DNA of 29,801 nt from an uncultured Thermomicrobiales bacterium (GCA_902806375.1 CADCWK010000156.1:1-29801), one strand, 5' to 3'. Shown: positions 8,225 to 16,096, counted from the first letter of the stretch. Notes: generated by a model not told the origin, from the letters alone. Numbers and translations are program-made.

Positions 8225-8557
8225 AGCGGGTGGCAGGTCAAGGACCCAGCGGGGGACCAGACCTCTCCCCCGGCCACTCTCCGGCTCACCTGCTCGCTCA
8301 GCCGCTGAAGCGGATTCGGCTTCGCAGGTGCCCGCAGAGGGGAGCAGCGCCAACCATGGAGAGCGGGTACGTCATATGCAACCCGCTGTAGTTCTATCAG
8401 AGCGCGGCTACTCACCCGGGTAGTAACCAACATACCTGGCAGTCCCGCATGGCAGCGTCCATGCGACCGCCCTGGCATGGCGTGGCAGGCTCAGGATCAC
8501 CCAGAGCCCGCCGACCCGCGCACGATATCCCGGTGGACAGCCGGATGAGGAGATCGA
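8225..8557. other. Structured intergenic region between ALDH and osmC
   Basis: No gene is supported here. It holds an 85-nt dispersed element (8260-8344, listed separately). It also holds a second hairpin, AGCGGGT / ACCCGCT, at 8362-8368 and 8381-8387 with a 12-base loop. The palindrome ACCCGGGT sits near 8414-8421. The osmC promoter must lie in the last 200 bases, but I cannot fix its hexamers. Confidence 0.35.
8260..8344 (+). repeat. Dispersed 85-nt palindromic element, copy A
   Basis: The first 28 bases differ at only three positions from 24058-24085, and the last ten differ at one position from copy B. The total length is identical (85 nt) and no gap is needed. Its outer arms can pair (CTCT-N-CGG with CCG-N-AGAG). 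The centre differs from copy B but is itself palindromic: CACCTGC / GCAGGTG (8287-8293 and 8324-8330) enclosing CCGC-TGAA-GCGG. Conserved ends with a divergent but foldable centre suggest a REP-like repeat or a structured RNA element. It lies 36 bases after the ALDH stop, so it may also help end transcription. Confidence 0.6.
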
Positions 8558-9010
8558 ATGGCAGCAGCGATCGAACGAACGGCAACCGTGGTCTGGGAGG
8601 GCGACGGCGCGACCGGCCGCGGCACCCTCAACGTCGGGAGTGGCGCGGTCTCGGACCTGACGGTCACCGCCCCGTCGCGCTTCGAGTCGGCGAACGGCAA
8701 TACCTCGCCGGAAGAACTGGTCGCCTCGGCGCACGCCAGTTGCTACGGGATGGCTCTCTCGTTCGCCCTGGCTGGCGAGGGACACCCGCCGACTCGGCTG
8801 GAGGTCACGTCGACCGTCGGTCTTGAGAAGGAGCCCGTCGGCAACTGGTTCCGGGTCGCCTACTCGCACCTGAAACTGACCGGAACGGTGCCAGGCATGG
8901 AGGTCGATGGATTTACGGCCGCCGCCGAGGTCGCCAAGGCCAACTGCCCGATCAGCAAGCTCATGATGGGCAACGTCGACATGACGCTCGACGTCACGTT
9001 CCAGAACTAA
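8558..9010 (+). CDS. osmC: OsmC/Ohr-family hydroperoxide reductase
   Basis: A 150-residue protein with the length and two-cysteine layout of OsmC peroxidases. The peroxidatic cysteine is C62 in AHASCYGMALSFAL and the resolving cysteine is C130 in AKANCPISKL. The N-terminal strand region (TATVVWEGDGATGRG) carries the conserved Arg near position 21, and TSPEELVASAHASC is a family signature. It reduces organic hydroperoxides in the cytoplasm, with electrons from thiol donors. The ATG at 8558 is preceded by GAGGAG at good spacing. A strong hairpin follows 24 bases after the stop, and no partner gene is coupled to it, so it is probably monocistronic. The OsmC subgroup is favoured over Ohr by the sequence around C62; this split is less sure. 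Confidence 0.9.
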   Translation: MAAAIERTATVVWEGDGATGRGTLNVGSGAVSDLTVTAPSRFESANGNTSPEELVASAHASCYGMALSFALAGEGHPPTRLEVTSTVGLEKEPVGNWFRVAYSHLKLTGTVPGMEVDGFTAAAEVAKANCPISKLMMGNVDMTLDVTFQN

Positions 9011-9034
9011 CGCAGCTCGGATCGTCCGAAAAGC

Positions 9035-9069
9035 GAAGGCCGTGACCCACATGACGGGTCGCGGCCTTC
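9035..9069 (+). terminator. Terminator hairpin after osmC
   Basis: A 14-bp stem, GAAGGCCGTGACCC pairing with GGGTCGCGGCCTTC (one G-U pair), has a 7-base loop and begins 24 bases after the osmC stop. A modest T-containing stretch (gtcgttccgttcg) follows. It separates osmC from the next gene, which starts at 9100. Confidence 0.7.
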
Positions 9070-9099
9070 GTCGTTCCGTTCGACCAGAAGGATCACTCG

Positions 9100-9960
9100 A
9101 TGCCGCAATCACCCCAGGACATGCTCCGTCTCGCCCGGTCCGTCGCGGACCGATGGGTCGACTTGCCCGGAGTGCGCGCGGTCGCCCTCGGTGGGTCGCT
9201 GGCGCGCTTCGCGCTTGCCCGGCCGGACATGGTCGTGGACGAGCGGGGCGACGTCGACCTCTATGTCTACGTTGACCAAATGCCAGAACCAGCCCTTCGC
9301 GCCAGTGCCATCGACGACCTCGGCGCCACAGTGCGGGAGATTGACCGGCAGTTCTGGGAGACCGAGGACAGCTGGATCGACCCAGCGAGCGGCACACTGA
9401 TCGAGGTGATGTACCGCTCGACCGACTGGGTCATAGGCGAGGTCACTGCCGTCCTCGACCAGTACCGTCCGTCGATCGGTTACTCCACCTGCATCCTCGA
9501 CAACGTCCGCGACAGCGTGCCGCTGGCCGACCCGGACGGCTGGTACGCCGATCTCCAGCGGCGGACCGATCACCCCTACCCGACCGGCCTCCGTGACGCC
9601 ATCGTCGCGAAGAACCGTCCCATCCTGCGGACCGCGACCGGTAGCTACCGCTATCAGATCGAGGCAGCCCTGCGCCGGGGCGACGTCAACTCCGTCGCCC
9701 ACCGGACGACCGCCCTGCTGGCCTCGTTCTGGGACATCCTGTTCGCCATCAATCTCGCCTGGCACCCGGGCGAGAAGCGCCTCGTCGCCTTCGCCGAGCG
9801 CCGCTGCCCGGTCCGCCCGGACGATCTCGACGGGCAGGTCCGCCGGATCATCGCCCTGGCTGGGGAATCGAGCCCAGAGTTGCTTGTTGCGGTAGACGGG
9901 CTGCTCGATGACCTGGATGAGTGCGTGGAGCGAGCGGTTGCGAAGCATGGTCGGGCCTAA
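9100..9960 (+). CDS. Nucleotidyltransferase-fold protein, DUF4037-like
   Basis: A 286-residue protein with the polymerase-beta-type nucleotidyltransferase core: GGSLARF at 31-37 followed by RGDVDLYVYV with the paired catalytic aspartates D51 and D53. The helical C-terminal half (about 170-280), with YRYQIEAALRRGD and an FWDILFAINLAWHPGEKR segment, resembles the DUF4037 helical domain found behind such cores. Related proteins modify small molecules or other targets by NMP transfer; no substrate can be assigned. ATG 9100 has AGAAGGA 7-8 bases upstream. The stop codon TAA lies inside the left inverted repeat of the adjacent transposon remnant, where the matching arm has CAA. The native C-terminus may therefore have been altered by that insertion. 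The fold call is confident, the function unknown. Confidence 0.78.
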   Translation: MPQSPQDMLRLARSVADRWVDLPGVRAVALGGSLARFALARPDMVVDERGDVDLYVYVDQMPEPALRASAIDDLGATVREIDRQFWETEDSWIDPASGTLIEVMYRSTDWVIGEVTAVLDQYRPSIGYSTCILDNVRDSVPLADPDGWYADLQRRTDHPYPTGLRDAIVAKNRPILRTATGSYRYQIEAALRRGDVNSVAHRTTALLASFWDILFAINLAWHPGEKRLVAFAERRCPVRPDDLDGQVRRIIALAGESSPELLVAVDGLLDDLDECVERAVAKHGRA

Positions 9961-9983
9961 AGACCCGAAATGAGGAACGGCGC
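9951..9983 (+). repeat. Left inverted repeat (REP-like) of the RAYT element
   Basis: The arm TCGGGCCTAAAGACCCGA (9951-9968) plus ACGGCGC (9977-9983) is the reverse complement of 10500-10532 with one mismatch in the outer 18 bases. It overlaps the last codons and stop of the upstream nucleotidyltransferase gene. Confidence 0.65.
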
Positions 9984-9995
9984 AGTGCGTAGACA

Positions 9996-10399
9996 TCAGA
10001 GTTCTGCATCCGAAGGGGATCCCTGAGGAGGGGCTCGCATTCGCTCCAGCCTTTCTAGAGCCTCTAGGAGCTCATTACTGGCATGGTGATGTTCCTCATT
10101 TGCGATGTACCTCAGGTCATTGGGAATGCCCTCTCGCCAAAAGAGAGGATCCCGTACTCCGATTGCCAGCGAACCCCCAGACGGACCAGCTCCTGATCAC
10201 GACGGCGGACGAGGAATGCCGCTGATCCCTTGATGCGTCCAATGGCATCAGCGGGAGCCACTGAGGGAGGCAGCGACGTCGCCAGATGCACGTGGTCTGG
10301 CAGGACGGCCACGGCGTGGACGATCCCCGTGCAATCATGCACCTTAGTCCGGTCGAACGTCCCCCACAGGGCGTGGTCGTAAAGCCGCGAATACGGCAC
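9996..10399 (-). pseudogene. Broken REP-associated tyrosine transposase (IS200-like, Y1/HUH)
   Basis: The minus-strand frame starting near GTG 10399 (or an upstream ATG at 10471) encodes VPYSRLYDHALWGTFDRT, then a segment with the HUH motif in AVLPDHVHLATSLPPS. It continues to RIKGSAAFLVRR, WQSEYGILSFGERAFP and a stop at 10112. These are hallmarks of the RAYT/TnpA_REP family. The family continues with the helix holding the catalytic tyrosine; that part is found one frame over, ending at 9996: NDLRYIANEEHHHASNELLEALERLE. A one-base deletion near 10120 therefore separates the HUH motif from the catalytic Tyr. About 20-25 residues expected between the N-terminal WGTFDRT and the HUH strand also seem to be missing. 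The gene is almost surely inactive; functional enzymes elsewhere might act on its ends. Confidence 0.75.
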
Positions 10400-10499
10400 G
10401 GCCCCCTCCCCCAACCTCAACGGCCAACAACGCGAACCCTGAGACATTGAGGACATTGCAGTCGTTCTCATGGCGGAACGAACACTATGAGTCCGCTAC

Positions 10500-10532
10500 G
10501 CGCCGTCCATGAGCTCGGGTCTTTGGGCCCGA
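10500..10532 (-). repeat. Right inverted repeat (REP-like) of the RAYT element
   Basis: The arm TCGGGTCTTTGGGCCCGA (10515-10532) plus GCGCCGT (10500-10506) is the partner of the repeat at 9951-9983. It lies 21 bases beyond the helicase stop codon, so it may also act as part of that gene's 3' hairpin. Confidence 0.65.
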
Positions 10533-10553
10533 TCACCACCGCGCCGATGCTGC

Positions 10554-13500
10554 CTACACCGCCTCGACAGCCGGCGTCATCTCCGCATCGACGGCGCCTT
10601 CGACCGGCACCTCCGGCTGGTCCTCCGGGGCGAAGCCGAGGGTCAGGGACTGCTCGACGATGCCGCGGCGGAGCAGCCGCTCGGACTGGCGGAGCAGCGG
10701 GATCAGCGGGTGGTCGTCGACCACGTCACGGAGCATGTCGCGGACCTGCCGCATCAGGTCGATCGTCTTGTTGAACGTCAGGACGAGGTCTCCCTCGCTC
10801 AGCTCGATCGTCTCGCCGATCTCCACCATCGTCGCGCCCAGCGCCCAGGCGCGGACGGGGCCGTAGAAGGTCGCGTTGTGGCCGGTGGAGATGAACAGGT
10901 CGTGGGCGTGCTCCTCCTCGAGGACGTCCCGCTCCAGATCATCGATCTTCAGCCGCAGCCGCGTCAGCGCCGCCGGCAGGTGGAAGCCGTTGGCGTAGCG
11001 GGAGTCGCGGTCGAAGCAGTACCACGAGAAGACCTCGGCAAGGTCTTCCGGCCGCAACTCGTCCAGCCAGCCCCGGACGATCATCTCGCAGAGGATCACG
11101 CCGTCGTTGTCGAAGATCCCGGCGAGCATGTCGGCCTTGGCGGTGGGCACGCCCTGCGTCAGGTAGCCGAACCGGTGAAGGACGTCGCGGATACCCCGGA
11201 TGACGCCCCGGACCCGGGCCTCCTCGGCGAGCTGCTCGGTGCGGAGCAGTTCCTCGAATGAGGCCCGCTCCTGGTGCAGCCGGTCGACCGCGGCCATGTT
11301 CGACTGGTACCGCTTGCGGGTCGCGCGGTCGTGCATCGGGTGGTTGTCGCGTAGCGCGGTCAGGTCGTCCAGCTCGGCCTCCAGCGCCGCGACCTGGGCG
11401 GCGAGGTCCGATCGGCGGCGCTCCAGCCGGGCACCCTCGGTTGCACGGTATCCGGCCAGGCGCGCGTCGAGGTCCGGCAGGTCGAGCGACGTGATCGCGG
11501 TCGCGATGGGTGCCAGCGACTCCCGGTCCACCAGCGTCGTGGCATCGGCGATCCCCTCCGGTGGCTCGATCAGCTCGTCCGGCAGGTCGACCCGGGCACC
11601 GTCGGGCAGGAAGTCGATGTCGCGGTACTCCGGCACGACGGCGATCTCATCGCCGAACAGGAACAGCCCCGCCCCGCCGGCCGTGCCACGGCCCAGCCAG
11701 ACGCCCCAGCCGCGCGTACGGTGATGCATGACCAGCCCCGGCTCCTCCTGCCGGAGCAGGCGCCGGAGGACGTGGCGACCCGGCTCGGTCCAGGGCGTCC
11801 GGTCCTGCTGGGTGGCGGTGGCGACATCCAGCTCGAGCAGCACCGACCGGAGTCGTCCCTGCAGTTCGGTCAGGGCGGCCACGACCTCGCGGTACCCCGA
11901 CAGCAGCCGCTCGGTCTCGTCATAGGAGGGCGACATCGCCTGCTGCGCGGCGACGATATCGCCGCCGATCTCCAGCAGATCGCGTTCGACCGCCCGGACG
12001 CGCTGGTTGCTCTGGTACTCCGCCAGGCTCTCCTGCAGGAGCTGCCGGACCCGCTCACCCTCGGGCGGATCCCAGAGGTTGAGGACGGTGTTGTAGCGAA
12101 TCGCGAAGGCGGACCGGACCGGGTGCAGCGGACCGGTCGCGATCTCCATCATCTCGCGGAAGGGGACGAACGGGGAGAACGGCACCACGACGTGGCCGAA
12201 CCGGTCCATCCCCCGCCGCCCGGCCCGCCCGGCCATCTGCTGGAACTCGTTCGGGATGAGGAGCCGACGCTGGCGCCCGTCCCACTTGGACATGCGACCC
12301 ACGACGACCGTCCGGGCGGGCATGTTAACGCCAAGCGCCAGCGTATCGGTCGCGAAGACGACCGCCATCAGGCCCCGCCCGAACAGCACTTCGACCAACT
12401 GCTTGAGGATCGGCAACAGGCCGGCGTGGTGGAACCCGATTCCCCGGCGGACCAGGGAGGTCATCGTCCGGACCTGTTCCAGGGCGAAGTCCTCGGGCCG
12501 GAGTTCGCGGAGGTGATTGGCGACGATCTCGTCGATCCGGGCGACCTGTTCCGGCGTGGCCAGCGACGGCCGGGCGGCGGCCAGCCCCTCGGCGTACTTC
12601 TGGCAGTCGTTCCGGCTGAACAGGAAGTAGATCGCCGGGAGCCGCTTCTGCTCGTCGAGGACGTCGACGATCTCGCGTGGCTGCGGCTCATCCCGCTCGC
12701 GGCTGAACTTCGGTGTCCGGCTAGGCCCTACCCCACGCCGCTGGACCCGGCGCTCCTGCTTCGTCCCGCCCCGTGGCCGGGAGAAGTCGTTGACCTGCTT
12801 GCCGTGGTGGTCGACGACGACCTCCAGCTCACCGTCGACGAAGTACTCCAGCGCCAGCGGGACGGCCCGGCGCAGGTGCGTGACGAGGCGGATCGGCCGG
12901 TGGGTGTGGGTGATCCAGTCGGCGATCTCGCCGGCGTTGCTGACCGTCGCCGACAGGCAGATGAACTGGATGTGCTCCGGGCAGAGGATGATCGCCTCCT
13001 CCCAGGTCGTCCCCCGGTCCCGGTCGGCGAGGTAGTGGACCTCATCGAAGATGACGCAGGTGACGTCGTCGACCTCCCACGGCGTCTGGAGCAGCATGTT
13101 GCGCAGGATCTCGGTGGTCATGACGAGGATGCGGGCGTCGCGGTTCTCCGAGACGTCGCCCGTCAGCAGGCCCACGTCGTTGCCGTAGATCTGGCGGAGG
13201 TCGCGAAACTTCTGGTTGCTCAAGGCCTTGATCGGGGTCGTGTAGAACACACGGCCCGACCGTCTGACCGCGTGGAAGATGCCGAACTCGCCGACGACGG
13301 TCTTGCCGCTGCCGGTTGGCGCCGCGACGAGGACGGACTCGTCCCGGAGGAAGTGCCCGATGGCCTCGCGCTGAAATCCGTCGAGGGCGAAGGGGTACTG
13401 CTCGGCGAAGTCGACGATCTCGGCCTCGAGCTCCGGCGAGAGGTCCGGCGCCTGCGCCGTCGGGCGACCGACCCGCACGGCCGGTTCCGGGTCACCGACG

Positions 13501-13592
13501 GGGACAAGCAGGGCGACATCGGCGGCGTGCTCGTCGGTACGGTCGGACGTTAATCCGAAGTCGGAGGTAGTGTCGGAGGCTTCGCGAGGCAT
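10554..13592 (-). CDS. Ski2/Dob10-type DEAD/DEAH RNA helicase with DSHCT domain
   Basis: A 1012-residue superfamily 2 helicase of the Ski2/Mtr4 (COG4581) type. Walker A is APTGSGKT (91-98), motif Ia TTPIKALSNQKF (118-129), motif II DEVH (183-186), motif III SAT (214-216), and motif VI lies in QMAGRAGRRGMD (near 450). The C-terminal 180 residues (RGVIRGIRDVLHRFGYL, then IVRGWLDELRPEDLAEVFSWYCFDRDSR) match the DSHCT domain. These enzymes unwind RNA 3' to 5' and are often linked to RNA decay or ribosome maturation in actinobacteria and Chloroflexota. The 50-residue N-terminal leader is probably disordered. ATG 13592 is the only ATG near the N-terminus; its ribosome binding site is weak. A 16-base palindrome lies 20 bases upstream. 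The gene stands alone behind a terminator. Confidence 0.93.
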   Translation of the reverse strand: MPREASDTTSDFGLTSDRTDEHAADVALLVPVGDPEPAVRVGRPTAQAPDLSPELEAEIVDFAEQYPFALDGFQREAIGHFLRDESVLVAAPTGSGKTVVGEFGIFHAVRRSGRVFYTTPIKALSNQKFRDLRQIYGNDVGLLTGDVSENRDARILVMTTEILRNMLLQTPWEVDDVTCVIFDEVHYLADRDRGTTWEEAIILCPEHIQFICLSATVSNAGEIADWITHTHRPIRLVTHLRRAVPLALEYFVDGELEVVVDHHGKQVNDFSRPRGGTKQERRVQRRGVGPSRTPKFSRERDEPQPREIVDVLDEQKRLPAIYFLFSRNDCQKYAEGLAAARPSLATPEQVARIDEIVANHLRELRPEDFALEQVRTMTSLVRRGIGFHHAGLLPILKQLVEVLFGRGLMAVVFATDTLALGVNMPARTVVVGRMSKWDGRQRRLLIPNEFQQMAGRAGRRGMDRFGHVVVPFSPFVPFREMMEIATGPLHPVRSAFAIRYNTVLNLWDPPEGERVRQLLQESLAEYQSNQRVRAVERDLLEIGGDIVAAQQAMSPSYDETERLLSGYREVVAALTELQGRLRSVLLELDVATATQQDRTPWTEPGRHVLRRLLRQEEPGLVMHHRTRGWGVWLGRGTAGGAGLFLFGDEIAVVPEYRDIDFLPDGARVDLPDELIEPPEGIADATTLVDRESLAPIATAITSLDLPDLDARLAGYRATEGARLERRRSDLAAQVAALEAELDDLTALRDNHPMHDRATRKRYQSNMAAVDRLHQERASFEELLRTEQLAEEARVRGVIRGIRDVLHRFGYLTQGVPTAKADMLAGIFDNDGVILCEMIVRGWLDELRPEDLAEVFSWYCFDRDSRYANGFHLPAALTRLRLKIDDLERDVLEEEHAHDLFISTGHNATFYGPVRAWALGATMVEIGETIELSEGDLVLTFNKTIDLMRQVRDMLRDVVDDHPLIPLLRQSERLLRRGIVEQSLTLGFAPEDQPEVPVEGAVDAEMTPAVEAV

Positions 13593-13611
13593 CGGTGCAA
13601 GTCCGGTCGTC

Positions 13612-13627
13612 GTGCGACAGGTCGCAC
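13612..13627 (-). promoter_or_regulatory. Operator-like palindrome upstream of the helicase
   Basis: A perfect 7-bp inverted repeat GTGCGAC / GTCGCAC with a 2-base centre lies 20 bases upstream of the helicase start codon. Its size and position fit a dimeric repressor site or a 5'-UTR hairpin. A second small palindrome, GGTAG-C-CTACC, is at 13665-13675. No regulator is identified. Confidence 0.35.
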
Positions 13628-13702
13628 CCGTCGCCGACCATCCGGCCGGTATCGTCCATTGGTCGGTAGCCTACCACGCGGATTCCGGGCCACATGCCGG
13701 AC

Positions 13703-13735
13703 GCCCCGCCCCACCGGGACGGAGCGGGGCGGGGC
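13703..13735 (-). terminator. GC-rich hairpin after the L,D-transpeptidase-like gene
   Basis: A perfect 10-bp stem, GCCCCGCCCC / GGGGCGGGGC, with a 13-base loop lies about 30 bases beyond the stop of the minus-strand gene at 13766. The 3' arm contains an extra GGGGC unit (to 13740), so two pairings are possible. There is no T-run. It separates this gene from the helicase downstream. Confidence 0.5.
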
Positions 13736-13765
13736 GGGGCATGGACGACCGGTTGGAGCCGCGAC

Positions 13766-14587
13766 CTACCAGTGGACCTCGACGCGGGTCCCCATGGAGA
13801 CGAAGTTGTACAGGTACTCGGAGGCCCAGAGCGCGAGGGCCACGCAACCACCGGTCGGAGCGTTGTAGGCGTGGGCATAGGCGCCCGAGCTCTCGAGCGA
13901 GTAGGAGTGGAAGCCATTGTCGCGTGACGGGTCGAAGGCGACCCAGTGCCGAATCCATGCCCTGCCGTACGGGGTGTAATGGAGGCCGCCCTCCTTGGCG
14001 TAGACCCGGTACGACCCGTTGGCGGTCGACCAGAAGCTGGTCTCGGACTGGCTTGCGCTCATCGCCCCCCAGACCTGAAGGACGACCACACCACCCTCAT
14101 AGAGCGTGACCAGTTGCGAGCTCCGGTCGACATCGACCCATCGCTCTCCCGCGCTGCCGGCCGGCGCAGCCGGGGCGCCGGTCGCTCCGGTCGACACTGC
14201 ACCCGTCCCGAGGTAGTCACCGAGGACGAATCCGTGGGCACCGTAGTAGTCGATCTTGTACCAGTTGTCCCACGTCGGACCACCGACCACCTCGAATGTC
14301 TGGCCGTTGGACGCCTGCCCGATGATGGTGCCGTTGGGCGTCTCCCGGACATTGACGACGTCGGTGGCGATCGATACCCAGACAGCCGCCGAGGCCTCCC
14401 GGGTCGGGAGAACCGTCCCGCTACCGGCCAGCATGCCGAGCAGCACGACCAGCGCAAGGGCCAGGCGCGCGAGTCGGCCCGTCGACCGCGACCCGTCATC
14501 GCCCGTCCAGGCCAGTGAGCCCGCCATAGCGCCGTCACCTGTGGCGAGACGCTCCCCCCTGGCAGATCCCCCGTCCCGACTCCGCAT
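13766..14587 (-). CDS. Secreted SH3-domain L,D-transpeptidase-like protein
   Basis: A 273-residue exported protein. A signal sequence is formed by basic residues followed by LARLALALVVLLGMLAG and an ASA-A cleavage-like site near 65-68. Residues 70-127 form a bacterial SH3 domain (VNVRETPNGTIIGQA to YYGAHGFVLGDYLG). An Ala/Pro/Gly linker leads to a YkuD-like domain (149-273) with H227 in FHSYSLES and C248 in PTGGCVALAL. These align with the conserved His and nucleophilic Cys of L,D-transpeptidases, which form 3-3 peptidoglycan cross-links. The usual SHGC-h-R motif is TGGCVAL here, so the His before the Gly and the following Arg are missing. The start at 14587 has GAGGAG upstream; ATG 14527 would give a shorter signal peptide. 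It acts outside the membrane; transpeptidase activity is uncertain because of the altered motif. Confidence 0.8.
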   Translation of the reverse strand: MRSRDGGSARGERLATGDGAMAGSLAWTGDDGSRSTGRLARLALALVVLLGMLAGSGTVLPTREASAAVWVSIATDVVNVRETPNGTIIGQASNGQTFEVVGGPTWDNWYKIDYYGAHGFVLGDYLGTGAVSTGATGAPAAPAGSAGERWVDVDRSSQLVTLYEGGVVVLQVWGAMSASQSETSFWSTANGSYRVYAKEGGLHYTPYGRAWIRHWVAFDPSRDNGFHSYSLESSGAYAHAYNAPTGGCVALALWASEYLYNFVSMGTRVEVHW

Positions 14588-14863
14588 CCCTGGTCACTCC
14601 TCGATTCGAACCCGCTGATCGGCGTCGCCGTCGGGGCCACACCGCTCGAACAGGAGAGCGCCGCCAGCCACGGCCGACCCTCCTGTGCGGGCAGCATACC
14701 AACTATGTGAAAAGGTTGCGCCTTTCCTGTTTGTCACAGCAGGGTATACGAACATTTACCGCAGCCGGTGATGGCTGTTTTACGCATAGGGGCGAAGATT
14801 ATTCCGGAGCGTGCTGGATGTTCCTCGGGGATCCCGGGACGACGCCGGTGTCGCCATGGAGCG
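14588..14863. other. AT-richer intergenic region between LarC and the L,D-transpeptidase-like gene
   Basis: The stretch around 14700-14815 is clearly lower in GC than its surroundings and holds no gene. It probably carries the promoter of the minus-strand L,D-transpeptidase-like gene: reading that strand, a TATGCT hexamer lies near 14694-14699, without a convincing -35. I saw no terminator or RNA gene. Confidence 0.25.
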
Positions 14864-16096
14864 TTATCCGGAAACGACGAACGGGACGCTCGACCAGGCG
14901 GTCCCAACGAAGGCATCTCCGAGGCGATGCGCCTCGTCCCAGACCCTGGCCACGGCGATCCCCTCCCTGCGGGCAATCGCGGCGACGTCCTCATACTCGG
15001 GGACCGCGTTGGACACGGTCGCACCGGACCCTCGCAATTTCAGCCGCACGTCCCCCCACGCGGTGGTGACGCTGACGAACCGCCGCGGCGCCTTCGTCCT
15101 CGTGATCGCCGTCCGCCGGACGCCCAGCGTCGGGCTATTGGCAAAGAAGACCGCCTCGATCTCCTCGGCGGCGGCGAGCGACGCGATCGCGCTGACCACC
15201 ACGCCGGGTCGCCCTTTCTTCATCTGCACCGGTGTCAGCCAGGCATCATTGGCGCCGTTTTCCACGAGTCGTTCGAGCAGGATCGCGTAGAACTGTGGGT
15301 TCATGTCATCGATGTTGGTCTCGATCAACACCTCGTGGGACCCATCGATTATGGCTTCCCCATCGGGTGAATCGCCGATCGTCACCCGGAGGGCGTTGGG
15401 CCAGGGTAGTACTTTCGTCCCATACCCATAGCCAATTCGTCTTGGGGTCATCTCGGGCTGCCGGAAGGTAGCCAGTGTGGTGATGAGGGCGGCCCCGGTC
15501 GGCGTCAGGAGCTCAGCCCCGACGGATTCCATCTCCGGGAGCGGTGGGGCGATCGGCGCCGCCGCCCGGGCCAGCAGCAGCGCCGTCGCCGGGGCGGGTA
15601 CGGGCAGTAGTCCGTGCTGCGTCCGTACCATCCCGCTCCCGACCCGGGGCGGTCCCGAGAAGACGGCACCGACGCCGAGGGCATCGAGGGCGATGCAGGC
15701 CCCGCAGATGTCCACGATCGCATCCACCCCGCCGACCTCATGGAAGTGGACGCGCTCGACCGGGACACCATGGATCTCCGCTTCCACGCTCGCCAGGCGA
15801 CCAAAGACCGCCAGGGCCGCCGCGCGGACGGGGTCGGGAAGGCGGCTGTCCTCGATCAGTGTCCGGATGTCGGACCACCGCCGCTGGGCGCGGCTGGCCG
15901 GGTCGACGTCGACCCGGAAGCGCGTCCCGGCGATGACCCGGTCGGTCGTCCGGTCGGCGGTGATCCGGTAACCGTTCAGGTCGACCTTCGCCAGCTCCTC
16001 ACGGAGCAGATCGACGGACAGCCCGGCGTCGATCAACGCGCCGAGGACCATGTCGCCGCTGGCGCCGGAGAACGGGTCGAACAAGGCTACCCGCAT
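14864..16096 (-). CDS. larC: LarC, nickel insertase for the lactate racemase cofactor (DUF111)
   Basis: A 410-residue LarC/DUF111 protein, full length. Family signatures are the N-terminal FDPFSGASGDMVLGALIDAG (7-26), the metal-binding HFHEVGGVDAIVDI (117-130) and IETNIDDMNPQ near 253. A C-terminal LarC2-like part follows, with KKGRPGVVVS and LGVRRTAITR. LarC inserts nickel into pyridinium-3,5-bisthiocarboxylic acid mononucleotide, making the NPN cofactor of lactate racemase and related enzymes. In Lactobacillus plantarum the two halves are joined by programmed frameshifting; here they are one continuous frame. LarA, LarB and LarE are not in this window, so it is an isolated copy or its partners lie elsewhere. 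It is divergent from the amidinohydrolase gene, with a 104-base spacer. The start ATG 16096 matches the family start. Confidence 0.92.
   Translation of the reverse strand: MRVALFDPFSGASGDMVLGALIDAGLSVDLLREELAKVDLNGYRITADRTTDRVIAGTRFRVDVDPASRAQRRWSDIRTLIEDSRLPDPVRAAALAVFGRLASVEAEIHGVPVERVHFHEVGGVDAIVDICGACIALDALGVGAVFSGPPRVGSGMVRTQHGLLPVPAPATALLLARAAAPIAPPLPEMESVGAELLTPTGAALITTLATFRQPEMTPRRIGYGYGTKVLPWPNALRVTIGDSPDGEAIIDGSHEVLIETNIDDMNPQFYAILLERLVENGANDAWLTPVQMKKGRPGVVVSAIASLAAAEEIEAVFFANSPTLGVRRTAITRTKAPRRFVSVTTAWGDVRLKLRGSGATVSNAVPEYEDVAAIARREGIAVARVWDEAHRLGDAFVGTAWSSVPFVVSG

Larger units (their letters stand above)
9951..10532 (-). mobile_element. REP-associated (RAYT) element remnant with flanking inverted repeats
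   Basis: A decayed Y1/HUH transposase gene is enclosed by a 33-bp imperfect inverted repeat (9951-9983 and 10500-10532). The outer 18 bases match at 17 of 18 positions, and the inner 7 bases (ACGGCGC) match perfectly after an 8-base gap of the same length in both arms. Each outer arm can also fold on itself (TCGGG / CCCGA), as REP hairpins do. This is the layout of a RAYT gene flanked by REP sequences in opposite orientation. The element sits between the convergent nucleotidyltransferase and helicase genes. Confidence 0.65.

Noticed and set aside
11721..13553. A 610-codon open frame on the plus strand opposite the helicase gene
   Set aside because: It is a GC-rich antisense shadow: it has no family motifs and a repetitive Asp/Val/Arg/Gly make-up, and the opposite frame holds a full set of helicase motifs.
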